Positions 37,551 through 46,296 of a stretch of DNA of 64,000 bases are shown here, piece by piece (the first letter of the stretch is position 1; every line of letters begins with the position of its first letter). The translations under genes were made by a program, and so were the position numbers. The DNA is taken from positions 1,364,001 through 1,428,000 of the forward strand of contig NZ_UGIA01000001.1 of assembly GCF_900461455.1 (NCBI RefSeq). The letters are read 5' to 3'. Origin of the DNA: Helicobacter acinonychis. Lineage in GTDB: Bacteria; Campylobacterota; Campylobacteria; Campylobacterales; Helicobacteraceae. The notes beneath the pieces are model-generated. The model saw only the letters and a program-made list of their open reading frames with translations, had not been told where the DNA came from and did not search any database.

Positions 37551-38684
37551 ATGGAAACAGAGAAACAAGAATTTTTAGAGATGCGTAAAGATGGATCTGG
37601 CTCTGTGCTGATTTTAGGGGGGGATTGGGATTTTAGAACGAGCGTGTTTCTTTTAGATGAGCTTAAAAAAACCCTATCCAACCATCAAGGGCGTTTGAAA
37701 ATGGATTTTTCAAGGTGCCAAAAAGTGGATTTTGTTTTTGGCATGTTCTTGTTTGATCTCATTAAAGAGCGCTCTTTAAACATTGAGTTGTGCAATGTGA
37801 GCGAGAGTAACGCCTGCGCTTTAAAGGTGGTCAGGGACTGGCTTGAAAAAGATGGAAATATTGAGTCTCAAAAAACGATCAAAAAATACGAACTTGTGGT
37901 CACTAAAATGGGCAAAAGCATTGTAGAGACTTACAACACCTTTTTAAACGCACTCAATTTTTGTGGCATGATTTTATTCTACTTCATTAAAGGGGTTTTT
38001 AACCCCAAGCGTTTTTGCTTCACCCCATTAGTTTATCACATCAATGAATCTGGGTTTAAGGTTTTGCCGGTGAGCATTTTAACGGTGTTTATCGTAGGCT
38101 TTGCGATCACTTTGCAAGGGGCTTTGCAATTGCAAGATATGGGCGTGCCTTTAACGACGGTTGAAATGACAGCCAAGCTTGCTTTAAGAGAGATCGGCCC
38201 TTTTATTTTGACCCTCGTGGTTGCCGGAAGGAGTGCGAGCAGTTTTACCGCGCAAATTGGGGTAATGAAAATCACTGAGGAATTGGATGCGATGAAAACC
38301 ATGGGCTTTAACCCTTTTGAGTTTTTGGTGTTGCCTAGGGTGTTAGCTTTAATCATTGTGCTGCCTTTAATGGTGTTTATTGCCGATGCGATCGCTATTT
38401 TAGGGAGCATGTGCGCGGTCAAATACCAATTGGATCTAACCTTTTCAAGCTATGTGGATAGGTTCCATAGCACGGTGACTTGGAATCATTTCTGGGTAGG
38501 GATTATCAAAGCGCCTTTTTGGGGGTTTGCGATTGCGGTAGTAGGGTGCATGCGTGGGTTTGAAGTCAGGGGGGATACTGAAAGCGTGGGGCGTTTGACC
38601 ACTATTAGCGTGGTGAATGCCTTGTTTTGGATCATCTTCTTAAACGCCACCTTTTCTATTGTCTTTTCTCGATTGGGTATATGA
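37551..38684 (+). CDS. MlaE-type lipid-transport permease with N-terminal STAS domain
   Basis: A 377-residue protein. Residues 10-105 look like a STAS domain (RTSVFLLDELKKTL, MDFSRCQKVDFVFGMFLFDLI), the part played by separate MlaB in Escherichia. Residues 120-377 form the MlaE (DUF140) permease with VAGRSASSFTAQIGVMKITE and RVLALIIVLPLMVF helices. The family moves phospholipids between inner and outer membranes. It starts a five-gene operon with MlaF-, MlaD- and lipoprotein genes, so the STAS fusion explains the missing mlaB. Confidence 0.85.
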   Translation: METEKQEFLEMRKDGSGSVLILGGDWDFRTSVFLLDELKKTLSNHQGRLKMDFSRCQKVDFVFGMFLFDLIKERSLNIELCNVSESNACALKVVRDWLEKDGNIESQKTIKKYELVVTKMGKSIVETYNTFLNALNFCGMILFYFIKGVFNPKRFCFTPLVYHINESGFKVLPVSILTVFIVGFAITLQGALQLQDMGVPLTTVEMTAKLALREIGPFILTLVVAGRSASSFTAQIGVMKITEELDAMKTMGFNPFEFLVLPRVLALIIVLPLMVFIADAIAILGSMCAVKYQLDLTFSSYVDRFHSTVTWNHFWVGIIKAPFWGFAIAVVGCMRGFEVRGDTESVGRLTTISVVNALFWIIFLNATFSIVFSRLGI

Positions 38685-39469
38685 TGGCCGTTATTCAAAA
38701 TCAAGCGTTGATTGAAGTGAAAGATCTCCATAACGCTTTTGGGAGCACCGTTATTCATAAAGGCGTGAGTTTTAGCGTGCATAAGGGTGAAGTGATGGCG
38801 GTTTTAGGAGGGTCAGGGAGCGGTAAAAGCACGCTTTTAAGGAGCATGGTTTTACTCAATCGCCCCACTAAGGGGGAGGTGCTGCTTTTTGGGAAAGACA
38901 TTTGGAAAATCAAAGAAGAAGAGCAACGAAAGATTTTTAACCGTTGCGGTATTTGTTTCCAGTTTGGTGCGCTTTATAGCTCACTTACGGTTTTAGAAAA
39001 CGTGGGGATCATGCTAGAAAAATACGGCACTTATTCTAAAAAAAACATTGTAGAAATTTCTAAAATGTGGATTGAAAAAGTGGGCTTGCCCGCTAGGGCT
39101 TGCGGCCTTTACCCCTATGAATTGAGTGGGGGGATGAAAAAGCGCGTGGGTCTAGCTAGGGCTATGGCGACCAATCCTGAGATTTTATTTTTAGATGAGC
39201 CTACAAGCGGATTGGATCCTTATAGCGCGGGCAAATTTGATGAGCTGATTATGATGCTCAAAGAGAGCTTGCAGCTTACGGTGGTGATGATTACGCATGA
39301 TTTGGACTCCGTGCATGACTGCGTGGATCGGTTTATCATGCTTAAAGACGGGTTATTAGAATTTAACGGAGATTTAAAAGATTTTATCAAAAAAGCCCAA
39401 AATCAAGGACTTGATGAGGGTAATTTATTCAATTCAACGCGAGGAGAGAAATTTTGGAAAGGCATGTGA
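38681..39469 (+). CDS. MlaF-type ABC ATPase
   Basis: A 262-residue ATPase if the ATG at 38681 is used (ATGA overlap with the permease stop); the next ATG is adjacent. Walker A is LGGSGSGKSTLLRS, the signature YELSGGMKKRVGLARAM, Walker B LFLDEPTSGLDP, and the His switch is in ITHDLDSV. It powers the MlaE-type permease. Longer upstream frame is not needed. It overlaps the MlaD gene by 16 bases. Confidence 0.9.
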   Translation: MMAVIQNQALIEVKDLHNAFGSTVIHKGVSFSVHKGEVMAVLGGSGSGKSTLLRSMVLLNRPTKGEVLLFGKDIWKIKEEEQRKIFNRCGICFQFGALYSSLTVLENVGIMLEKYGTYSKKNIVEISKMWIEKVGLPARACGLYPYELSGGMKKRVGLARAMATNPEILFLDEPTSGLDPYSAGKFDELIMMLKESLQLTVVMITHDLDSVHDCVDRFIMLKDGLLEFNGDLKDFIKKAQNQGLDEGNLFNSTRGEKFWKGM

Positions 39470-40269
39470 ATTACACTTTAATTGGCGGGCTCTTCTTTTT
39501 ATGCTTAATTTTTATGGTAGGTTTTATTTTATGGCTAGGGCATGTGGGATTAGATGATGGGAAATACCACCGCTATGTGGTCTATACGGACAAGGATTTA
39601 GGGGGCATTGCCACGAATTCGCCTATCAGCTATAAGGGGATCCAGGTGGGCAATGTGGTGAAAGTGGGTTTTGCAAAGGATAAAGTGGGGGTGGTGCGTT
39701 TGGACTTGATGATTAAAAACAGCGTTAAGATCCGTAAAGACTCCAAAGTGGTGGTTTCTTCGCAAGGGCTTATGGGGTTAAAATACCTCTCTTTAGAGCA
39801 AAGCCACAATGAAGAATTTTACAGCAGTGACGATAAAGAAGAGCGGGTTTTGATCTTTAAAGAAGGGTTTATAGGGCGCTTGAGCGGGGACGCTAACCAA
39901 ATGGTTAAAGAAGCGATGAAAGTCATCAACAATGTCAATAGGGTGCTGGATAATGAAAATATAGAGAAAGTCAAGCACATTCTTTCTTCAGTGGATGATC
40001 TCATCGCCAATTTAGACGCGAGAAAAGTGCAATTTGACTCTTTAATCAAAAACGCTAATAATCTTGTTTCTAGTGCTAATGATGTGGCTTTAAATGTGGA
40101 TAAACGCCTAAAAGAAGGGCAATACGACTTTAAGGCGATGTTCACTCCTTTGATTTTGCAAGCGGAATTGAGCTTAAGGAATATTGATAATTTTGTGCAA
40201 AAAGGTTCTGCATTGATGGATAAATTTGACGCCGATCCTTATAAAACGATTTTTGGAGAAAGGAAGTAA
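39454..40269 (+). CDS. MlaD/MCE-type lipid-binding protein
   Basis: A 271-residue protein with one N-terminal membrane helix (LIGGLFFLCLIFMVGFILWL) and an MCE domain (about residues 35-120: DLGGIATNSPISYKGIQVGNV, VSSQGLMGLKYLSLE). A predicted coiled-coil periplasmic tail follows. MCE proteins form hexameric rings through which lipids pass. The start is TTG with GAGGAGAG upstream, inside the ATPase gene. Confidence 0.85.
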   Translation: MERHVNYTLIGGLFFLCLIFMVGFILWLGHVGLDDGKYHRYVVYTDKDLGGIATNSPISYKGIQVGNVVKVGFAKDKVGVVRLDLMIKNSVKIRKDSKVVVSSQGLMGLKYLSLEQSHNEEFYSSDDKEERVLIFKEGFIGRLSGDANQMVKEAMKVINNVNRVLDNENIEKVKHILSSVDDLIANLDARKVQFDSLIKNANNLVSSANDVALNVDKRLKEGQYDFKAMFTPLILQAELSLRNIDNFVQKGSALMDKFDADPYKTIFGERK

Positions 40270-40271
40270 CC

Positions 40272-40943
40272 ATGAGAGCCGTTAGTGTCAAAATTTTTTC
40301 GCTTTCGTCGGCATTAGCTTTGTTGCTTCAGGGTTGCTTGAGTATCAATTTAAAACAAGTGCTGCCAGAGATTAAAACCTATGATTTGAATGCAAGTTCT
40401 TTTGAAAAATCCCAGTGCGCTAAACCTTTGGCTGAAGTGTGGTTGGTTAGCATTTTGAGCGCGGATTTGTTCAACACTAAAGAGATTGTGGTTAAAACAC
40501 AAGACGGGCAAATCACTTACAAAAAGCGCCAAAAATGGATAGATTTGCCTCGCAACATGCTAAAAACCATGTTCATGCAAGAGGCTGAAAAAGCGTGCTT
40601 GAGCGTGGCTTTGCCCCCTTATGGCGTTGGCGTGCCAACTTATGCGGTGCGTTTTACGATTTTATCGTTTTCTCTTTTAGAAGAGGGGAATGGCGCTTAT
40701 AGGGCAGAGTTTGCACTAGGGTATGATATTAGCGTGAAAGGCAAATCCCAATCAGGGATCATCATCAAGCATGAAAATATTTCCAGTTTGGAAAACAAAA
40801 ATGCCCATGCGAGCAAAGATAACAATCAAAATTTTCAAGAAAGCGCGATACAATCCCTTCAGCATGTGAGCGTGCAAGCGGTGCAAGAAGCGATCTCTTT
40901 GATTAAAAAAGCGCTTGAAGAGCAAAACCCATTAAAAAAGTAA
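40272..40943 (+). CDS. ABC-type transport auxiliary lipoprotein (PqiC/YmbA-like)
   Basis: A 223-residue lipoprotein. The signal peptide ends in the lipobox LLLQGC (Cys about residue 22), and the rest fits the ABC transport auxiliary family (KTYDLNAS near the start, PTYAVRFTILSFSLLEEGNG, and QALEE-type C-terminal helix). Such proteins anchor MCE lipid bridges at the outer membrane. It follows the MlaD-like gene by two bases. Confidence 0.75.
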   Translation: MRAVSVKIFSLSSALALLLQGCLSINLKQVLPEIKTYDLNASSFEKSQCAKPLAEVWLVSILSADLFNTKEIVVKTQDGQITYKKRQKWIDLPRNMLKTMFMQEAEKACLSVALPPYGVGVPTYAVRFTILSFSLLEEGNGAYRAEFALGYDISVKGKSQSGIIIKHENISSLENKNAHASKDNNQNFQESAIQSLQHVSVQAVQEAISLIKKALEEQNPLKK

Positions 40944-40949
40944 GGAGTC

Positions 40950-41534
40950 ATGATTTTGAATTTGCGATTGGTTGGAATGAGCGTTTTGATAGCGTGTGTT
41001 TTTTCGGGGTGCTTTTTTTTAAGAGTGTTTAACAAAAAGCTTTCTAGCGATGATTGGCATATCCAAAAAGTGGAGATGAACCATCAAGTGTATGATATTG
41101 AAACCATGCTCGCCGATAGCGCTTTTAGAGAGCATGAAGAACAAGACTCTTCTTTGGATACGCCTGAAGACAAGACAGCAGCCGCAAATAAAGAGCAAGA
41201 GAGAAAAGAAAAAAGAAAGCATTGGTATGAGCTTTTTAAAAAGAAGCCAAAGCCTAAAAACTCTATGGGAGAGTTTGTGTTTGACCAAAAGGAAAACCGC
41301 ATTTATGGGAGAGGCTATTGCAACCGGTATTTTGCTAGCTATGCATGGCAAGACAGCAAACGCATTGAAATTGGAGATAGTGCGATCACCAGAAAAGTGT
41401 GCAGAGACGATCAGTTGATGGCGTTTGAATTGGCGTTCATGGAGAATTTTAAGGGCACTTTTATGATCACTAAAGGCAAGGGCACGCTTGTTTTAGACAA
41501 CCAAAAAATGAAAATCTATTTGACAACGCCTTGA
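40950..41534 (+). CDS. META-domain lipoprotein
   Basis: A 194-residue protein with a lipobox (CVFSGC, Cys about residue 21), a charged Lys/Glu linker (about 60-105) and a C-terminal META/HslJ-type domain (GRGYCNRYFASYAW, DSAITRKVCRDDQLMAFELAF) containing three Cys. Its job is unknown; META domains are found in heat-shock or adhesion-linked envelope proteins. It ends the operon. Confidence 0.75.
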   Translation: MILNLRLVGMSVLIACVFSGCFFLRVFNKKLSSDDWHIQKVEMNHQVYDIETMLADSAFREHEEQDSSLDTPEDKTAAANKEQERKEKRKHWYELFKKKPKPKNSMGEFVFDQKENRIYGRGYCNRYFASYAWQDSKRIEIGDSAITRKVCRDDQLMAFELAFMENFKGTFMITKGKGTLVLDNQKMKIYLTTP

Positions 41535-41626
41535 GTTGGTTTTTATTTCAAAATGTTCTAATTTTATAGAGAGGTTAAAAAGAAAATCTTTTAACTGCTT
41601 TTTAAAATTTGTTTAAAACTCATTTT

Positions 41627-41654
41627 CTTAAGGGGATAGGGGGCGTTTTGAAAT
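41627..41654 (+). repeat. 28-bp inverted repeat, left copy
   Basis: Perfect reverse complement of 49968-49995, 8.3 kb away. It lies in the 209-base gap after the lipoprotein gene, a C/G-run-rich region with no gene. Confidence 0.9.
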
Positions 41655-41743
41655 CCCCTACAACCCCTAACTAAAAATCCCCTAACTTTCAATAGCGCTT
41701 TTTAAAACCCATCGCTTGTTAGCTTTTGTTAAAACTCTTTTGA

Positions 41744-43672
41744 TTAAGGTTTGTTTTGATAAAAAATTCCATTGTATTTTTTAGTGATCTCATCTATCCC
41801 CCATGCGTCTTCGTTAATATCGCCCAAGTTTAAATAATCTTCGTTAGAATCCAAAAGCTTGCAACAAATCTCTTGCTGCTCTTTTAAAGCTAAATGTTGG
41901 AATTCTTCGCTATGGATGTGATCGATCTCATAATCTGCACGTTTTAAAATGCGCGCGTTTAGAGTGTTAAAGATTTTTAAGCATTCGTTGGTGTTTTTAG
42001 CGTTAAGGATTTGTCTTTTAACCTCTAAATTCACTTCTTTTAATTCAGCATAGACAAAACTCCCACCCCCTTTAAAATCGCATTTTTTAGAAATGCCCCC
42101 TTGCTCGCCCTCTATGACTTTTTTTAACCTTGCTTTGGTGATATTTTCTATATAGTCCATTTGCTCGATGCCAATGTAGCGGCGTTTCATTTTGTGTGCC
42201 ACCGCGCAAGTCGTCCCGCTCCCGGCAAAAAAGTCTAACACGAGGTCGTTTTCTTGGGTGGAAATTTCTAAAATATCTTTAATAAGTCGTTCGGGTTTTT
42301 TGCCAGCTTTCCATACTAAATTTGCTTCTTTATTGATATTCATCATATCTTTATAAAAGCCTCCCCACCAATCTCCCCTTATTTTTCTTAATCCAATTTT
42401 TGCGTCAAAATCATCAGTTTCGCCAATAGCATCACTTAATTTAAGAAGTTGTCTTATAATATTATTTGAAGTTTTAAATATTAAATATTGATTATATTCT
42501 ACAATCTCTCCACTATTAAGATTGCTTTCTTGTTCTTGCGTGAAATTAAAATTAATCTCAGCATTATTATCTCTGTAAATATTATTCGCATTTTTATGGA
42601 CAAAATCTCTAAAGTCTTTATCATCATTGTAAAGAGCCACGATTTTGTCTTTTGTTATATTCTCATACTTACTTTTTAAGAAATTTAATAGTGTTTCTCG
42701 TTTTTTAGTTTTAGGATCTATATAGATCGAATAGTGTTCATCCCATTCTTTAGCCACATAAAGAGAACGGATAAAACTAAAATTCTCCATATTTTTTGAA
42801 TAAATTAAAATATATTCGGCATTTTTAACAATATTTCCTTTTTTAGCCGAAGCCACTTTCATGCCTTGCGTTGTTGATAATTCTACATGCAAATTCGCCA
42901 CAAAATTCTCCCTGCCAAACACTTCATCCATTAAAACTTTTAAATAAGCCTGTTCGTTATCGTCGCATTGCACAAAAATCACGCCATTATCACTTAAAAA
43001 CTCCCTAGCCGCTTCAAGCCTGTTTTTCATAAACACCAGCCAAGAGCTGTGGTTAAAATTATCGTTGTAATTAAAGCTGTCGTTACCGGTATTATAAGGG
43101 GGGTCAATGTAGATGCATTTAACTTTTTTAGCGAATTTCTTTTTTAAAGAATGGAGAGCGATTAAGTTATTGCCTTTGATAAGGTAGTTCGTGTTTTTCT
43201 CTTTTAAAGCGTTTTCTAAATCGCCTTTCCCATGCATTTCAAAATGGCACAACACTTTTGGACTTAAAAGCGTGTCAATTTCGTTTTTATGCAGTATTTC
43301 ATGGTAAAAAAGCTCGTTAGATTTGGTGGCGTTGTCTTTAGCGTTGCCTAGTAAAACATTGTCTTTAAAAGGGAAATTCAAGACGACCAGTTCGCTGCAT
43401 TTTATCAAACGCCCTTGTGAAAATAAACCTATTTGATTTTTAAATCGTGTGAAAGAGTTTTCTAATTCTCTTGTTTCTAAACATTCTAATAACGCCTTTT
43501 CATCAAATACAAGCGAGTTGGCGATAGTTTTAAAAAAGTGTTTTTTGTAGTCGTTAGCGTTTTCATTCTCAAGCATGAAGGTTAAAAGCTTTTCATCATG
43601 CTGTATGATTAAGGTCGCTAAGCGTTCTTTAGTGAAACGATGGATTAAAGTGTCTAGTAGGTTTTTTAACAT
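41744..43672 (-). CDS. Type III modification methylase (Mod)
   Basis: A 642-residue beta-class N6-adenine methyltransferase: DPPYNTGNDSF (motif IV, residues 190-200) precedes the SAM motif FFAGSGTTCAVAHK (about 490-503), the order of type III Mod proteins. Between them, roughly residues 270-450, lies the target-recognition region; it is distinctly richer in A and T than the rest, suggesting exchange. It overlaps the Res gene by 7 bases, with res first. No repeat tract is inside this gene. Confidence 0.9.
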   Translation of the reverse strand: MLKNLLDTLIHRFTKERLATLIIQHDEKLLTFMLENENANDYKKHFFKTIANSLVFDEKALLECLETRELENSFTRFKNQIGLFSQGRLIKCSELVVLNFPFKDNVLLGNAKDNATKSNELFYHEILHKNEIDTLLSPKVLCHFEMHGKGDLENALKEKNTNYLIKGNNLIALHSLKKKFAKKVKCIYIDPPYNTGNDSFNYNDNFNHSSWLVFMKNRLEAAREFLSDNGVIFVQCDDNEQAYLKVLMDEVFGRENFVANLHVELSTTQGMKVASAKKGNIVKNAEYILIYSKNMENFSFIRSLYVAKEWDEHYSIYIDPKTKKRETLLNFLKSKYENITKDKIVALYNDDKDFRDFVHKNANNIYRDNNAEINFNFTQEQESNLNSGEIVEYNQYLIFKTSNNIIRQLLKLSDAIGETDDFDAKIGLRKIRGDWWGGFYKDMMNINKEANLVWKAGKKPERLIKDILEISTQENDLVLDFFAGSGTTCAVAHKMKRRYIGIEQMDYIENITKARLKKVIEGEQGGISKKCDFKGGGSFVYAELKEVNLEVKRQILNAKNTNECLKIFNTLNARILKRADYEIDHIHSEEFQHLALKEQQEICCKLLDSNEDYLNLGDINEDAWGIDEITKKYNGIFYQNKP

Positions 43673-46180
43673 GGGGAGTCCTTGAAAGTTTGATTGAAGG
43701 CGGTTACAAATCCGTCTTTTACGACGCCATTATGGAGCGTGAAAAAGGGCAAGCCTTTTAAATGGAGCTTTTTATTGTGGCTTTTAAGCGTGGCCTTTTC
43801 TAGCATTTCTAAAAATTCTTCTTTCCAAGCGTTAGAATGCTCTAAATGTTCGCCCTTAACTTCCATATAACAAGTGAAACCTAAAAATTCATCTTCGTGC
43901 GTTTGAGCAAAAAGGATAAAATCAGGCTCAAAGCCTTGCCCGTAATAAGGGCCTTCTATGTTGCAAAAAACTTTTAGTTCAGTAAAATGGTCATTTCTTA
44001 AGATGCACCACTCTTTGAATTTCTTGTCTAAAATCTCTCTATGGTCGTTGATAAAAATTAGAAAATCCCTTTCAGTTTCGCTGTCTAGCTTTCTCATGTC
44101 CTTAAAAAGCAGCCATTCATAAGGGTTTTTTTCAAATTCGTTAGCGCTAAGGCTTTTGTTATGCGTTTCAAATTCTTTTAATTCTAATTCGCTCACGAAG
44201 GGTTTATCTTGTTCTTTTAAAAGCGTGTCTTTTAGGTTTTCAATGATATAAACAGCGAGTTCTAAAAGTATTTTGTTGTCATCAAACTTTTGGTTTTTAT
44301 GAAAGTTTGTTTTTAATTGAGAGATATACCGCTCTATAAATTCTACTTTATTGTTGAAGGCATGTTTTTTAAAAGCCTTTTTAAGCGTTTTAAAATCCAG
44401 GTTTTTTAAATTCAGGGCTTTTAAAAAATAGTTTATGGGGATTTTATCTAATTTGTGGGTCTTATGATAAGTTTTATCGCCTTTATCTTCTTTAAAATCC
44501 ACTTTCTTTTCACGAACGCCAAAGGCAAATAAGGGGATATGCAAACTTTCGAGTTTGACTTTAACAGGACCTGTATAGTCTTTAAATAGGTTTTTTATTT
44601 TTATCTTTTTATTGCTCGCATAGTAGCATTTGAAATGTTTGGTGGGTTTTAAAGGGATAGTCTGTTTTTCATTTGCAAATCCTAAACCTGAAGTTTGTAA
44701 CTCTTTTTTTAATTTGGCGATAAACTCGCTGTCATAAATAGCATGGTAGTCTAATCTCTCTAGCGCGCTTAAGGGGTCGGAGAGGTCAAATTTGCGTTGG
44801 TAAAACTCTATGCGGCTTGGTTTAAAATCGTTGTAACTAAAGGGGTAATACCTAGCCCCTCGCCCTATGAGTTGGGCGTCTTTGGTGGTGTCTTTTTGAT
44901 TTGCTTTATTTTTAAGCCTGACGATATCAAACAAGTTCAGCACATCCCACCCCTCATTGAGTTTATCCACGCTAAAAATCACCCTTTTAGGGTTGTCTCT
45001 GTCTTCTAATGAGTTCAATAAAAGCATGCTCTTTTCTAATTCTTTTTCATTATTGGTGTTAATCTGGGTGCTTTCTTTGAATTTCGTTTGTAAGAATGCG
45101 GCAAGGTTAGCGGTGTGGTTTTTTGCATCAAAAAAGTTTTTAGCGTTTTTAAAAAAGGCGTTGTGGCTGTATTTGAAAAAATCTTCTAAATCTAAATGGC
45201 TTAGATTCTTTAAAAAGGCGTTGAAACGCTTTTGATTGTCTTCGCTCTCGCTAATCCTTTCGCTTTTAAACAAAATACAAGGTTTAAAGTTTTCAATATT
45301 GTGGTGTTGGGCTAACAATTCTTTATATAAACTTGAAACGCATGCCCCTAAAAATCGTGTTTCTAACGTTTTACTTTCATAAGAGAGCGAGTAGATATTT
45401 TTACAAAATTTATCCTTGCTAAATTCTTTTAAGGTGTAAGTTATCATCTTCAGGTTTTTATATTTTTCTTCAACGCTTTTTTCTTTAGGGATAGTGGCGC
45501 TAAATTCCAGCAATAAATTGTCTTTGTTTTGTTCTAGGGCTAATTTCACGACGCTTTCCCAATTGCGTTTTTCACTAGACTCAGTATCATTTAATTTCTT
45601 TTTGGTCTCTGTGTTTAAATGGTGCACTTCATCCGCTAAAAAAACTAATTTTTGATCTTTTAAATCCTCTATTGTGATAGCGTTTTCTTTAGCCTTGGTG
45701 AATAATGAAAACAAGCCCTGAATGGTGCTAAAATAGATGCTGATAGCGCTATCATTGCTCTCGTTTAAATGATTGATGCTTTTAATTTCTACGCTTTTAT
45801 CGTTGATATTGATATTTTCACTAAAAAGGTATTTTGATGAGACGCTGTCTATAAAATTCAATTTGGTTTTTTCTAAAATGCTTGCACTATTCACAAAAAA
45901 GATAAAGTTTTGATAGCCTTTCTTATAGCATTCTAAAATCAAACCTGCCATCACTAAAGTCTTACCGCTACCGGTTGCCATTTCAAACATGAAATGCTTT
46001 TGAGTTGGGTTAGATTGTTTTCTTTCTAAATAATTATGTATCGCTTGCTTTTGATAATCTCTAAGCTCTTTTTTTAAATGGCTTGTGATGTAAGTGGGGA
46101 GCTCTATTTCTTCATTATTGGGTGCGTGATCTTTTATTGCTGATTGGGGGGGGGTAACTTTGAGCGAATCGATCTTGCAT
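43666..46180 (-). CDS. Type III restriction helicase-nuclease (Res), frame OFF
   Basis: From 45990 the frame codes a type III Res: ATGSGKTLVMAGL (Walker A), LADEVHHLN (DExH box), FSATIPK, SVDKLNEGWDVLNLFDIV, and a C-terminal PD-(D/E)XK-type end (EPDFILF, CYMEVKGEHLEH). In frame upstream are about 60 more codons back to a C9 run; the only good start is ATG 46178-46180 with AAGGGA upstream. With nine C the ATG frame stops after 21 codons; eight or eleven C would join it to the helicase. The gene is therefore phase-OFF, though a low-level internal start is possible. It cuts DNA with Mod. Confidence 0.85.
46146..46154 (-). repeat. C9 homopolymer switch at the start of res
   Basis: Nine G on the plus strand, nine C on the coding strand, 26 bases after the ATG. 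Such tracts slip during replication. Confidence 0.85.
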
Positions 46181-46255
46181 AAAATCCCTTAATGAAAAAG
46201 TGAGAGAATTATAGCGTAAAAGTTTAAGATTGGATTTAGGGGTGCAAGCTTGTGT

Positions 46256-46261
46256 TACAAT
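46256..46261 (+). promoter_or_regulatory. -10 box of polA
   Basis: TACAAT, about 36 bases before the polA ATG; no strong -35. Confidence 0.45.
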
Positions 46262-46296
46262 TAAATTTGAAATTTGCTTGATTTAAGAGAGATTCA

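Noticed and set aside
41535-41743. Possible CRISPR or tandem array in the C-run-rich gap
   Set aside because: The CCCCTAAC-like bits are irregular and few; only the 28-bp inverted repeat is convincing.
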